The notes: generated from the sequence alone by a model not told the origin. Positions 7,982 to 17,206 are shown, counted from the stretch's first letter. The stretch: DNA of 64,000 bases from Trichococcus pasteurii (GCF_900112935.1 NZ_FONM01000013.1:21042-85041); one strand, 5' to 3'. Made by a program: numbers and translations.

Positions 7982-8965
7982 TTAATTATGTCCAACAATT
8001 GCGTGCGGTACATACGGTTCTTCCAAGTATGCTACCTCTTCCGCTGTTAATGAAACAGAAAGAGCAGCAACTGCATCTTCGAGATGATAAATTTTTGTCG
8101 CACCAACAATAGGAGCTATTACTGGTTCTTTCTGAAGAAGCCAGGCAAGTGCAATATGTGCGCGTGGAACACCCTGTTTTTCTGCAAGTTCGGCAACACG
8201 CTCTACGATTAATCGATCGGCATCTGCTGTTGAATCATACTTCGTTTTTTGCACTTGATCCGTTTCCGAACGAAGCGTTGTTTCTGACCAATCACGTGTC
8301 AATCTTCCTGATGCGAGTGGGCTGTATGGCGTGACAGCGATTTTTTCTTCCTTGCAAAGCGGCAACATCTCTCTCTCTTCCTCCCGGTAAATGAGATTCA
8401 AGTGATTCTGCATAGATACGAATTTTGTCCAGCCGTTTTTCTCAGCAATCTGGTTCGCCTTCTGGAACTGCCAAGCGTACATGGCAGAAGCCCCGATGTA
8501 GCGAGCTTTTCCGGATTTCACTACCTCATGCAAAGCCTCCATCGTTTCTTCAATTGGGGTATTGTAATCCCATCGATGCGTAATATAGAGATCCACATAA
8601 TCTGTACCAAGACGTTCAAGACTTTTATCAATTTCGCTCATAATCGTCTTCCGAGAAAGTCCCATACTATTTGGACCATCATGCATTGGAAAAAAGACTT
8701 TTGTAGCAATGACGATTTCATCCCGTTTGGCAAAATCCTTTAAAGCACGACCCAAAAATTCCTCACTCATTCCGTCTGAATAGACATTTGCAGTATCAAA
8801 GAAATTAATCCCTAAATCTAGTGCCTTTTTAATAATCGTACGGCTCTGATCCTCATCAATTACCCATTTTTGGGGCCAACGATCTGATGGCACACCAAAC
8901 CCCATCGTGCCTAAACAGATTCGTGATACATCTAAACCAGTATTTCCAAATTTTACATATTCCAT
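7982..8965 (-). CDS. Aldo/keto reductase (YghZ/Tas-type)
   Basis: Start 8965 is chosen (AAGG about ten bases upstream); the protein then begins MEYVKFGNTGLDVSRICLGTMGFG. The 327 residues form an AKR barrel with the tetrad pattern: Asp-Thr-Ala-Asn-Val-Tyr (FFDTANVYSDG), the Lys in IVIATKVF, and His in YITHRWDY. The NADPH-loop region GATKIYHLEDA lies near the end. It is probably cotranscribed with the aldo/keto reductase upstream and the SDR downstream. The family reduces aldehydes such as methylglyoxal; the exact substrate is unknown. Confidence 0.9.
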   Translation of the reverse strand: MEYVKFGNTGLDVSRICLGTMGFGVPSDRWPQKWVIDEDQSRTIIKKALDLGINFFDTANVYSDGMSEEFLGRALKDFAKRDEIVIATKVFFPMHDGPNSMGLSRKTIMSEIDKSLERLGTDYVDLYITHRWDYNTPIEETMEALHEVVKSGKARYIGASAMYAWQFQKANQIAEKNGWTKFVSMQNHLNLIYREEEREMLPLCKEEKIAVTPYSPLASGRLTRDWSETTLRSETDQVQKTKYDSTADADRLIVERVAELAEKQGVPRAHIALAWLLQKEPVIAPIVGATKIYHLEDAVAALSVSLTAEEVAYLEEPYVPHAIVGHN

Positions 8966-9011
8966 TTGTTTCATCCTTCTTTCTATTAAGTGTCATTTCT
9001 GTTGGAGAGCA

Positions 9012-9863
9012 TTAAATTTCAAATGTAACGTTACCGAGTCGTCTTACGCTTTCAGGGTCGTAATGGTCAAAGATAAGGTTCTGTTTCATGTCTAATGCGG
9101 CAATCGCCTCCATATCTTCCTGTCTTAGTTCAAAGTCAAAGATATTGAAGTTTTCGATGATTCGTTCTTTGCGGATAGATTTAGGAATCGCAACGACGCC
9201 TCTTTGAGTCAACCAACGCAGAATCACCTGCGAAACGGATTTATTGTATTTTTCAGCCAGTGTTACTAATAGTTCATTCTGAAAGACATTATTTGTTCCT
9301 TGAGCAAAAGGACCCCAGGACTCGATTTGAACATGGTTCTCTCTCATCAATTTAGTACTTTCGATTTGCTGGGTGAAGGGATGTGTTTCAATCTGGTTTA
9401 CAGCAGGAACAACTTCATTATGATCGATCAAATCAATCAGACGGTCCATCTTGAAGTTGCTGACTCCGATAGCTTTAATCTTTCCATTACGATACAATTC
9501 TTCCATAGCACGCCAAGAACCATATATATCACCGAATGGCTGATGAATTAAATAAAGATCCAAATAATCCACTTGCAGTTTTTCCAGTGATTTTGCGAAG
9601 GCTTTCTTCGTGTTCTCATACCCAGCATCCTGAATCCAAAGTTTGGTTGTAATAAATATTTCTTCCCTTGGCACGCCACTCCGTTTGATGGCTCTTCCGA
9701 CTGCTTCTTCATTCAGATACGCCGCAGCCGTATCAATCAACCGGTAGCCAGCCGTAAGCGCATTGTAAACGGACTGCTCACATTCATCAGGGTTATTAAT
9801 TTGATAAACCCCAAAGCCGAGTATCGGCATCTCAACACCATTGTTCAAAATTACATTTTTCAA
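9012..9863 (-). CDS. Aldo/keto reductase, 2,5-diketo-D-gluconate reductase type
   Basis: The start is a TTG at 9863 with GGAGGG six bases upstream; the protein is 283 residues. Visible motifs are [26 protein letters not shown] (Asp and Tyr of the tetrad), FITTKLW (Lys), DLYLIHQP (His) and AIGVSNF, with the cofactor-binding IPKS near the C-terminus. This is the AKR5 branch. As first gene of the leftward reductase operon it lies behind a sigma-A-like promoter whose start region overlaps a TetR-type palindrome. Confidence 0.92.
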   Translation of the reverse strand: MKNVILNNGVEMPILGFGVYQINNPDECEQSVYNALTAGYRLIDTAAAYLNEEAVGRAIKRSGVPREEIFITTKLWIQDAGYENTKKAFAKSLEKLQVDYLDLYLIHQPFGDIYGSWRAMEELYRNGKIKAIGVSNFKMDRLIDLIDHNEVVPAVNQIETHPFTQQIESTKLMRENHVQIESWGPFAQGTNNVFQNELLVTLAEKYNKSVSQVILRWLTQRGVVAIPKSIRKERIIENFNIFDFELRQEDMEAIAALDMKQNLIFDHYDPESVRRLGNVTFEI

Positions 9864-9901
9864 AAGTAACCCTCCTCATAGTTTATTTTTACTATTCACC
9901 C

Positions 9902-10030
9902 AAAAGATACATCGGTGTATTAAGATACGCCTGTGTATTATTATAGTCAGAATTTGAAGGTCTACAATTCCTAAATATCCAGGATTCGTGTATTAGTGTA
10001 CAAATTTCTCAAAAATGTGTACTTACTGTT
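9902..10030. repeat. Copy 1 of a duplicated control region (reductase operon)
   Basis: This segment aligns without gaps to 11547-11675 (constant offset of 1645). The shared landmarks are AAAAGA, GTGTATTAAGATAC, TCTACAAT, GTGTATTAGTG and TGTGTA at identical spacings. It carries the promoter and operator of the leftward reductase operon. Confidence 0.7.
9914..9967 (-). promoter_or_regulatory. Promoter plus TetR-type operator of the reductase operon
   Basis: Reading leftward, TTGTAG (9962-9967) and TATAAT (9940-9945) are 16 bases apart. The palindrome GGTGTATTAAGATACGCC (9914-9931) covers the predicted start region. A further half site TGTGTAT lies between the palindrome and the -10. Position and symmetry fit repression by the TetR-family regulator encoded at 11728. 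Confidence 0.6.
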
Positions 10031-10104
10031 AAAAAGTTTGTCAGATTTTTATTTCCCTAATATCAGAGGAGATTATTGTCGCTAACCATAGAAAGGAAGC
10101 TTAC

Positions 10105-11283
10105 TTAATTTCTGATAGTAGAACGATGTTTTGCAGAATTGTATAAAGTGTTTCTTAGTAAAATAAATACTAAACTTAAGACCAAGAAGAGTAATCCCCC
10201 GAATACGACGTATTGGATGCCCATTCCTGAGATAAATAATCCACCTACAGTTGCGCCAATCGTAATCCCTAAGTTGCTGACTGACAGAAACAGTCCATTT
10301 GCGAATTCTGGAGCCTCTGGAGCAGCAGACGTAATCCAGTATTGACTAATATTATTTCCTACAGCAAATAATATTCCCCATGCCAAAACGATGATGACCA
10401 TAGCTCCAGTGAACTGTCCAGTTAAGAATAACATGATGTAAACCGCCCCTAATACGAAGGGATAAGACACTACCGATTTGAGGGCATTTTTAGAAAGTAC
10501 CCTCCCACCCACAATGTTTCCTACAAGACTTGCTATACCAAATAGAACCAACATTAAACTTAGCGCTTGACCGGATATATTCGTAATCTTTTCTAGATAT
10601 TCGGCAAGGTAACTGTAGACTCCGAATACAGCTGAATTGATGAAGATAACAGCAAAAATGGATAGCCATAAAATTGGTTTTTTTAACACACTCAATTGTT
10701 TTCCATACGACAATTTTTCCGTCACGGGCATGGATGGTACAAATAGTAATGTCGCAATGAATGCTACTGAGTTAACAACTGCAAAGAATGTCATTGCCAA
10801 TTCCAACGAACCGGCATTTGCAATAAAAGTAGTAATCGGCACACCAATCACCATACCTGCCGATACACCCATAATTATTTTAGAAACAGCTTTTGGAGCT
10901 TCCTGCTGACTTACTGAACTAGTAGCTGCCGTCAAAGCGATTGAGATGTAAACTGGGTGTAAAAAAGCTGGAATTACACGAGCGATCAATGCAACGTTGA
11001 AGTTTGTTGCAAAGATGGAAACAAGGTTACCAACCACGAAAACACCAAGCGCCAACAATAATACCTTTTTGCGATTTATACCCGAGAAAAGTAACGGCAA
11101 AGTGGGACCGGATATAGCAACAGCCAGTGCAAAGAAACTCACAAGCAATCCCGCTTGTGATACACTGACACCAAAGTGTTCAGCAATTAAAGGCAGCACA
11201 CCGATAACTCCCATTTCCGTATTGATGATTCCGAAAACTCCTGTAGTCAATATAAACAAAATTAAATTATTCCTTTTACTCAT
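10105..11283 (-). CDS. MFS transporter, AraJ/YdhP sugar-efflux-like
   Basis: The 392-residue protein has about 12 hydrophobic helices and the major-facilitator pattern: FGIINTEMGVIGVLPLIAEHFGVSVSQAGLLVS at the start and SGINRKKVLLLALG in the loop after helix 2. This is the drug:H+ antiporter-1/AraJ-like branch, which exports sugars or small toxic compounds. It lies between the reductase operon and the TetR gene, behind its own copy of the duplicated promoter/operator. Export of the compound that the reductases handle is a reasonable inference. Confidence 0.88.
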   Translation of the reverse strand: MSKRNNLILFILTTGVFGIINTEMGVIGVLPLIAEHFGVSVSQAGLLVSFFALAVAISGPTLPLLFSGINRKKVLLLALGVFVVGNLVSIFATNFNVALIARVIPAFLHPVYISIALTAATSSVSQQEAPKAVSKIIMGVSAGMVIGVPITTFIANAGSLELAMTFFAVVNSVAFIATLLFVPSMPVTEKLSYGKQLSVLKKPILWLSIFAVIFINSAVFGVYSYLAEYLEKITNISGQALSLMLVLFGIASLVGNIVGGRVLSKNALKSVVSYPFVLGAVYIMLFLTGQFTGAMVIIVLAWGILFAVGNNISQYWITSAAPEAPEFANGLFLSVSNLGITIGATVGGLFISGMGIQYVVFGGLLFLVLSLVFILLRNTLYNSAKHRSTIRN

Positions 11284-11408
11284 TTTGCTTCCACCTATCT
11301 TTCTTAATAATTTATGTTGATTTTAGAATACAAACTGCATGAACATACTTTTTAATAACTTTATCTTGAGGGACAATACAAAATTACTCACTCTCAAAAA
11401 GTTACAGT

Positions 11409-11435
11409 GGTGTATTAGAATACACGTGTGTATAA
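11409..11435. promoter_or_regulatory. Additional TetR-type operator
   Basis: GGTGTATTAGAATACACG (11409-11426) followed by TGTGTATAA repeats the arrangement found at 9914 and 11559: an 18-bp palindrome followed by an extra half site. It lies in the leader of the MFS gene. Confidence 0.55.
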
Positions 11436-11546
11436 TATGCATATATATATATTCGTGCTCAAGCAACCTAATAGGACTCTTAGCTTATTTGAATTTTTTA
11501 CATCAGTTTCTCCTTTCAAAGTTATAATATTTTTTGTGTTTTCCAG

Positions 11547-11675
11547 AAAAGACACACCAGTGTATTAAGATACACCTGCGTATAACTATAAACAGAAAGG
11601 AAAAATCTACAATGCCCAATTAATTAACATCAGTGTATTAGTGCACTAATTAGTTGGAATTGTGTATTAATCGCA
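11547..11675. repeat. Copy 2 of the duplicated control region (MFS/TetR intergenic)
   Basis: This is collinear with 9902-10030. It includes the palindrome AGTGTATTAAGATACACC (11559-11576), a leftward promoter (TTGTAG at 11607-11612, TATAGT at 11585-11590, 16-base spacer) aimed at the MFS gene, and a second box GTGTATTAGTGCAC at 11633. The rest of the 443-base gap between the MFS and TetR genes is AT-rich with no gene seen. Confidence 0.65.
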
Positions 11676-11727
11676 AAATATTTGATTATACTGTTATTAT
11701 TTTCAAGAAAGATTGGTGACTTTAACA

Positions 11728-12282
11728 ATGACTAAAGTGGATAGAAGAATACTCAAATCTCAAGAAGCACTAAAAAAAGCTATTATAGAACTGATGGCTG
11801 AAAAAAATTTGGATCAGATAACTGTACAGGATATTGCTGACAGAGCGGATGTTAGCCGAAAAACTTTCTACCTCCGTTATTTGGATAAATTTGATTTGCT
11901 TGATAAGCTCATTGAAGAGCATATCAATGAAATGCAGATAATGTGCGAATCAGCAAATGAAATGGATTATTTGGACGGAAGTGTAAGCTGGTTCGAATAC
12001 TTCGAAAGCAATTATTCATTCTTCTCAGCGATGTTAGACAGTAAAGGAGCCCCCTTCTTCCGTACTCGGTTCCTTGATTTTCTCATCAAAGATATGAAGA
12101 ATGGATGGGACATAAACGTAAATGAAGGGAAAAATGCCGGTTTAAATGAAGAGGTTATTCTTCATTTTTTTGCAACGGCTTACCTTGGGGCAGTGGAATG
12201 GTGGTTTAAGAATGAAAAACCTTGCCCGCCTCATGTCATGGAATACCAAATGAGAGTATTGCTTGAACGGAATTTAGAGTAA
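11728..12282 (+). CDS. TetR/AcrR family transcriptional regulator
   Basis: The ATG at 11728 gives 184 residues beginning MTKVDRRILKSQEALKKAII; a TTG at 11713 is an alternative. The N-terminal HTH reads ITVQDIADRADVSRKTFYLRYLDKFDLLDKLI. The C-terminal ligand domain carries LHFFATAYLGAVEWWFKNE, typical of the TetR_C branch that includes DhaS-like proteins. It faces away from the MFS gene. Five GTGTATTA-type boxes in the two flanking intergenic regions make it the likely controller of itself, the pump and the reductase operon. The ribosome site is weak. Confidence 0.88.
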   Translation: MTKVDRRILKSQEALKKAIIELMAEKNLDQITVQDIADRADVSRKTFYLRYLDKFDLLDKLIEEHINEMQIMCESANEMDYLDGSVSWFEYFESNYSFFSAMLDSKGAPFFRTRFLDFLIKDMKNGWDINVNEGKNAGLNEEVILHFFATAYLGAVEWWFKNEKPCPPHVMEYQMRVLLERNLE

Positions 12283-12632
12283 ACAATGGATCGTTCCTTC
12301 ATGTTGATGCACTTTGTTCGTTGCGATTTAAATAAAAAGGCAACTTGCACGATCAAATTCATAAACCTTTAGGAAAAAATCTTTTAAATGCGGGGAGTAT
12401 CACTCAACCGGAGTTGGGCAACCAGGACAGCATATGAACACAAAAACGGCGCCGCCTCAAAATGAGACAGCACCGCTATGGGGTTTGGTTCTTGTTATTT
12501 GTGCTTAATGAATTGCTTTAGTGATTTTTGGGTCTTTTCGTACACTACCTGGTTATTTGTTTGACCAAACGTATTTTTTAAATCTCTCTTTCCCATAATC
12601 AGATCATTCCAATCCTGCTCATTCAGTTCTCA
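12283..12632. other. Gap after TetR gene; possible small ORF behind metF
   Basis: Apart from a terminator at 12442-12475 nothing clear is present. On the reverse strand an open frame directly after the metF stop runs to a TAA at 12495 and contains an ATG at 12596 (33 residues, MGKRDLKNTFGQTNNQVVYE...). It has no strong ribosome site and I do not recognise it. It may be a remnant of a longer gene. Confidence 0.25.
12442..12475 (-). terminator. Terminator of the metE-metF transcript
   Basis: Reading leftward, CGGTGCTGTCTC pairs with GAGGCGGCGCCG (12 pairs including three G-U) around ATTTT, followed by TTTTTGTG. Confidence 0.7.
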
Positions 12633-13493
12633 TCAAATCAGATTTTTGATGCCGTCGCAGATCCTTTTTGCGACGATTGGATTGTTCATCGTGTAGATAT
12701 GGATGCCGTCCACGTCATGCGCCAGCAGATCGACAATCTGATTTATCGCATAGGCCATACCGGCATCGAAAAGTGCCTCTTTGTTGTCTTCGTATTTGTG
12801 CATCACTCGGGAAAACTTTTCCGGCAAAGAGGCCCCGCAGAGCGTCACCATCCTTTCGATCTGCGCCTTGTTGATGACTGGCATGATGCCCGCCTCGACC
12901 GGCACGTGCATACCCGCGATTTGGATATGTTCCTGAAAGGAATAGAAGGCATTGTTGTCGAAAAAAAGTTGGGAGATCAGATGCTGCACTCCGCTGTCCA
13001 CCTTCTCTTTCAGGTGGGCGATGTCCTCGACTTTGTTTTTCGATTCCGTGTGGCATTCCGGATAACAGGCGCCGCTGATGGAAAAATCACCGTATTGCCT
13101 GATGAATTTGACCAGATCGCTGGCATACCGGAAGTCTTTTTTCGCTTCTACTGCCGGGTTTGTATCCCCTCGCAAGGCAAGGATGCTGTCGATGTCAGCA
13201 GCCCTCAATTCCTCCAACAATTCACAGATTTCGAATTTCGAATGATTCAGACAAGTCAAATGCACCAGCGGATCGATCCCATATTGATGTTTGATGCGTT
13301 TTGCCAATTCAACGGTTTGGTTATTCGTATGGCTTCCGCCGGCGCCAAAAGTGACGCTGATGAAATCAGGGTTCAGTTCGCTCAGGATCGCCAGTGTCTC
13401 GTCGATGTTCTGGATCGCTTTATCGCGCTTCGGTGGAAAAATTTCGAAGGAAAGCACCGGTTTTTTCTTTTGGAATTTGGATTCTATTTTCAT
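12633..13493 (-). CDS. metF: 5,10-methylenetetrahydrofolate reductase
   Basis: The 286-residue FAD-dependent enzyme reduces methylene-THF to methyl-THF, the methyl donor for MetE. The motifs SFEIFPPKRD, FISVTFGAGGS, HLTCLNHSKFEI, ILALRGDTNP and ISGACYPECH are those of the family, and the length is normal. AGGTGA precedes the ATG. The gene starts 16 bases after the metE stop and shares its transcript. Confidence 0.95.
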   Translation of the reverse strand: MKIESKFQKKKPVLSFEIFPPKRDKAIQNIDETLAILSELNPDFISVTFGAGGSHTNNQTVELAKRIKHQYGIDPLVHLTCLNHSKFEICELLEELRAADIDSILALRGDTNPAVEAKKDFRYASDLVKFIRQYGDFSISGACYPECHTESKNKVEDIAHLKEKVDSGVQHLISQLFFDNNAFYSFQEHIQIAGMHVPVEAGIMPVINKAQIERMVTLCGASLPEKFSRVMHKYEDNKEALFDAGMAYAINQIVDLLAHDVDGIHIYTMNNPIVAKRICDGIKNLI

Positions 13494-13509
13494 CAGCCTT
13501 CACCTCTTT

Positions 13510-15786
13510 TCAGACCGAAACTGCGTCTTTGATGATTTTCGCCGCCGCCACAAGATTGGCCAGACTTTCTTTCGTTTCTTTGATGCCTCTGGTTTTCAGT
13601 CCGCAGTCGGGATTGATCCATAGGTTTTCCTCGTCTATCTTCGTCAGCGCGTTCTTCAATACCGCCACCATCTCTTCGACACTCGGCACACGCGGCGAGT
13701 GGATGTCGTATACGCCCGGTCCGACTTCCGTTTCGAATTGGTTCGCCTTCAAGGCATCGATGATCGTCAGTTTGGAACGGGAGGCTTCGAAAGAAATGAC
13801 GTCCGCATCCATGTTATCGATGTCCTGTACGATCTCCTCGAATTCGCTGTAGCACATATGCGTATGCACCTGCGTCTCCGGTCTCACGCCACTGTGGCAA
13901 AGGCGGAATGCCGGAATCGCCCAATCAAGGTATTCGCTAGCCCATTCTTCTCTGCGGATCGGCAACTTCTCCTTCAGAGCCGCTTCATCGATTTGGATGA
14001 TCTTGATGCCCGCCGCTTCTAAGTCCTGAACCTCTTCGCGAATCGCCAGACCGATCTGGAAAGCCATCTCCCTCAGCGAAATGTCCTCACGCGGAAACGA
14101 CCAATTCAGGATCGTCACCGGACCAGTGAGCATCCCTTTGACCGGTTTGTCGGAAAGACTCTGCGCATATTCCGAATAGAACACGGTAATCGGGTTTTCG
14201 CGTCGGATATCACCGAAGATGATCGGTGGCTTGACGCATCTTGTTCCGTAGGACTGTACCCAGGCTTTTTCGGTAAATACGTATCCCGCCAGGTTTTCTC
14301 CGAAGAATTCAACCATGTCGTTGCGCTCAGATTCGCCGTGGACCAGCACATCCAGCCCCAGTTCCTCCTGCAGATCGATGCATTCTTTGATAAATCCTTT
14401 GATGTTTTCATCATATTCGGCTCTGCTGATGTCGCCTTTGCGGTATTTGCTGCGGTTCTGCTTGACTTCCCTCGTCTGCGGGAAGGAACCGATCGTCGTT
14501 GTCGGCAACAGACCCAGTTGCAGTTTCTCCTTTTGGATCGCTCTCCGTTTTTTTCTCGGAACGTTTCTGACAAAATCTCTTTCCGTCAAGCTCGCCACGG
14601 ATGCTTGCACGTGCTTGTCTTCATAGACCCGGTCCGCTGAAAAGACTTGCTGATTCGCAAGATAGGCTCCCTGCTCTTCATATCCGGAAGTGCCGATCAA
14701 TTCCGTCAGTTCTTTGATTTCCTGCAGTCTTTCCTTCGCGAACGCGAAATACTGGGATACTTCATCAGGCAAACTCGTCTCATTTTCCAACGTGTAAGGA
14801 ACATGCAACAGCGAACAGGAAGTGCTGATGACGATGTCGTTGCTGTACTTTTCCAGCCCATTGACCAAGTCGATGACCTTTTTGTAGTCGCTTTTCCAGA
14901 TGTTTTTCCCGTTCAGGACGCCGGCAAACAAAGTTTTATCAGCCGGAAAGCCATGTCTTTCCAAAAGTTCCACGGTTTGTTTACCTTCGATGAAGTCAAG
15001 GCCGATGCTATCGAAGTCGAGCCCAATCACTTCTTCGTAGCTGTCCCGGATATCCCCGAAGTAGGTCTGCAGCAATACTTTTACATTGCCTTTATGCGCC
15101 AGCACTTTTTCGTATATGGCAGTGAATAGCGCGACATCCGCTTTGGACAAATCGGTGACCAAACTCGGTTCATCAAACTGCACCCACGCCACACCTTGCT
15201 CATTGAACCTATTGAGTATTGCGATATAGGCATTTGCCACTTGGTCGGCAAAATCATTTATTGTTTTGGAGCCTTTGTATTTTGCCAGTTTCAGGAAAGT
15301 GAATCCGCCGATGATTACCGGTTTCGTCAGCACGCCGATTGCTTTGGCTTCTGCGTACTCGGTAAAAGGCTTGTCGCCCACCAATTTAATTTCGGTATCG
15401 TCGAACAGTTCCGGAACCAAGTAATGGTAATTGGTGTTGAACCATTTCTTCATCGCCAACGCTTTGACGTCGCCTGCTTCGCCCTGATAGCCGCGCGCAG
15501 CCGCAAAGTAAGTGTCGCGCTCGTTCAGTCCCAGCTGTCTGTAGCTGTTGGGCAGCGCGTTCAACAAGACCGTCAGATCCAACAAGTTGTCGTAATATGA
15601 AAAATCATTCGAAGGGATGTGGCTGATGCCGGCTGCTTGCTGCAGATTCCAGTGCATTATCTTAATACCCTTTGCGACTTTCTCCAACTCTTCTACTGAA
15701 ATTTCTTTTCTGAAATATTTTTCGGATGCGAATTTCAATTCGCGCCCTTTGCCTACTCTTGGAAAACCGATTAGTGAACTGTTCAT
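13510..15786 (-). CDS. metE: Cobalamin-independent methionine synthase
   Basis: Start 15786 has GGAGG upstream and gives 758 residues beginning MNSSLIGFPRVGKGRELKFA. Both MetE halves are present. The zinc ligands can be placed in HTHMCYSEF (His and Cys) and in WINPDCGLKTR near the end (Cys). VLVHGESERNDMVEFFGE and TGPVTILNWSFPR are C-domain motifs. The enzyme transfers the methyl group of methyl-THF-polyglutamate to homocysteine. With metF it forms a methionine biosynthesis operon behind a MET-box-like palindrome. Confidence 0.96.
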   Translation of the reverse strand: MNSSLIGFPRVGKGRELKFASEKYFRKEISVEELEKVAKGIKIMHWNLQQAAGISHIPSNDFSYYDNLLDLTVLLNALPNSYRQLGLNERDTYFAAARGYQGEAGDVKALAMKKWFNTNYHYLVPELFDDTEIKLVGDKPFTEYAEAKAIGVLTKPVIIGGFTFLKLAKYKGSKTINDFADQVANAYIAILNRFNEQGVAWVQFDEPSLVTDLSKADVALFTAIYEKVLAHKGNVKVLLQTYFGDIRDSYEEVIGLDFDSIGLDFIEGKQTVELLERHGFPADKTLFAGVLNGKNIWKSDYKKVIDLVNGLEKYSNDIVISTSCSLLHVPYTLENETSLPDEVSQYFAFAKERLQEIKELTELIGTSGYEEQGAYLANQQVFSADRVYEDKHVQASVASLTERDFVRNVPRKKRRAIQKEKLQLGLLPTTTIGSFPQTREVKQNRSKYRKGDISRAEYDENIKGFIKECIDLQEELGLDVLVHGESERNDMVEFFGENLAGYVFTEKAWVQSYGTRCVKPPIIFGDIRRENPITVFYSEYAQSLSDKPVKGMLTGPVTILNWSFPREDISLREMAFQIGLAIREEVQDLEAAGIKIIQIDEAALKEKLPIRREEWASEYLDWAIPAFRLCHSGVRPETQVHTHMCYSEFEEIVQDIDNMDADVISFEASRSKLTIIDALKANQFETEVGPGVYDIHSPRVPSVEEMVAVLKNALTKIDEENLWINPDCGLKTRGIKETKESLANLVAAAKIIKDAVSV

Positions 15787-15971
15787 TTTGAATTCCTCCA
15801 TTTCATTTTTTTGGTTCCTGCTATTTCAAGTCCCTTCCCAGTCATCAGGGAAAACTGCGAACATGATGTCTTACCACTGTCCCGATAGTTGCTGATCAGC
15901 GTCTATCAGAAGGTTGCTCCAGTATGCCATGGAAAATGGATATAGGATAACACTTAATAAATATACGCAGT

Positions 15972-15988
15972 TATAGATTAATACTATA
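15972..15988. promoter_or_regulatory. MET-box-like site upstream of metE
   Basis: TATAGATTAATACTATA matches 15 of 17 positions of the streptococcal MET-box TATAGTTTNAAACTATA, bound by the LysR-type regulator MetR/MtaR. It lies about 185 bases upstream of metE. The rest of the 435-base gap before the HAD gene shows no S-box or T-box. A short palindrome TGCTGG...CCAGCA near 16037-16052 and a likely TATAAT box near 16160 for the HAD gene are the only other signals seen. Confidence 0.55.
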
Positions 15989-16221
15989 CGTGCTCCGAAC
16001 TCCGGCGAAGCCTACGTTCACAAACAGATCCGAATGCTGGATGCACCAGCAACTTATCTGGGTTGAACATTATGTCCGGAATAAGCTTGTTTTCGCATGA
16101 AATCAATGGTACTTTTTCCCAGATTTAAACGAAAGCCTTTTTAAATTCCGTAATCAGCCTATAATAAAGCTACACACATACTGCCTTTAAAAGAATAAGA
16201 CCCAAACAAAGGAGACTACTT

Positions 16222-17004
16222 ATGACAAAGTATCAGATCGCTTTTTTTGATATCGATGGCACTTTGATCGATTCCAGCAATCACAAAGTCAACATAAATG
16301 ATGGCATACCCGAATCCACAAAAGAGGCCATCCATAAGATCCGTCAGGCCGGAATCATTCCCGTGATCGCTTCCGGGCGCCACAAGGAAGCTGTATTGGA
16401 TTTGGCTTCCATTCTCGGTATCGACAGCATGATCACCTCGAATGGACAGGAAATCACCCTGAATGGCAAGAGCATCTACCAGAATTGGATCGAACAGGAT
16501 GTTGTGGAGGAAATCTACACTAGCTTCGAACAACGCGGGATTGATGTATTCTATGACACTGTTCACGGAATCTTCAGTTCCGCTGATCGGAAGAATCTCT
16601 TGGACCGTGGCGTTGAGATCCGCTTCCTCAAACCTGGGGAATACCCGTCGAAAGTGCTGCAGATACTGGTTGACAGCGCCGACGTCGAGGGCATCAGCAG
16701 TTGGTTGACGGAATTGAAAGTCGTCAAATCCACACCGAAAACATTGGATATCCTGCCCCATGGCGTATCGAAAGCCTGCGGGATCCAGCAGCTCCTGAAC
16801 ATCCTTGGCTTGCCGCTGGAATCATCGTTGGCTTTTGGAGATGAGCAAAATGATCTGGAAATGTTCGATGCGGTCGGAACCGCCGTTGCCATGGGTAATG
16901 CCATCGATCAGCTGAAAGAAAAAGCCGATTTTGTCACCCGGGAAGTTTGGCGGGATGGTATTTATTATGCCTGCCAGCAGCTGAATCTGTTTTTGGAAGA
17001 CTGA
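16222..17004 (+). CDS. HAD-superfamily Cof-type phosphatase
   Basis: The 260-residue protein starts with YQIAFFDIDGTLIDSS (motif I, DxDGT) and has VIASGR (motif II), a C2B-type cap in the middle, and LAFGDEQNDLEMFDAVGTAVAMGNA (motif IV). AAAGGAG lies upstream of the ATG. Cof/YbjI-type enzymes dephosphorylate sugar phosphates, FMN or PLP; the substrate here is unknown. It stands alone, convergent with the rhamnose genes. Confidence 0.9.
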   Translation: MTKYQIAFFDIDGTLIDSSNHKVNINDGIPESTKEAIHKIRQAGIIPVIASGRHKEAVLDLASILGIDSMITSNGQEITLNGKSIYQNWIEQDVVEEIYTSFEQRGIDVFYDTVHGIFSSADRKNLLDRGVEIRFLKPGEYPSKVLQILVDSADVEGISSWLTELKVVKSTPKTLDILPHGVSKACGIQQLLNILGLPLESSLAFGDEQNDLEMFDAVGTAVAMGNAIDQLKEKADFVTREVWRDGIYYACQQLNLFLED

Positions 17005-17050
17005 TGCCCCGAAACCGCTCAATCGCTCGGGAGCTCGCTCTTGGGTCGGG

Positions 17051-17206
17051 TGTTCCGAGCGCTTTGCAGCGCGAACAGCCGAGAGGTCCGGCTTTTGTCA
17101 ACTGTTCCGAGCGCTTTGCAACGCGAACAGCCGAAATGTCTGGCTTTTGTCAACTGTTCCGAGTGCTTTGTAGCACGAACAGCCGAGAGGTCGATCTTCT
17201 GTCGGC
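17051..17206. repeat. Three tandem 52-bp hairpin repeats
   Basis: Units begin at 17051, 17103 and 17155, each opening TGTTCCGAG. The first carries GCGCTTTGCAGCGC and the third GTGCTTTGTAGCAC; both stem arms changed together, so pairing is conserved, while the second unit has one mismatch. A further hairpin in unit 3 pairs CAGCCGA with TCGGCTG. The array sits between the convergent HAD and fucO genes. Confidence 0.8.

Noticed and set aside
6546..12400. AAATGCGGGGAGT found at about 6547 and 12386
   Set aside because: A shared 13-mer without symmetry or further similarity around it; too little to call a repeat.
12699..13532. 277-residue forward frame over metF
   Set aside because: It is antisense to metF, with no ribosome site and no recognisable domain.
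15787..15971. Search for an S-box or T-box in the metE leader
   Set aside because: Neither the GGCCCGATGA/CAGCAACC core nor TGGNACCGCG is present; only the MET-box-like palindrome was found.
17051..17206. Tandem 52-bp units considered as a CRISPR array
   Set aside because: The whole unit repeats, with no variable spacers of constant length between conserved repeats, and no cas genes are near.
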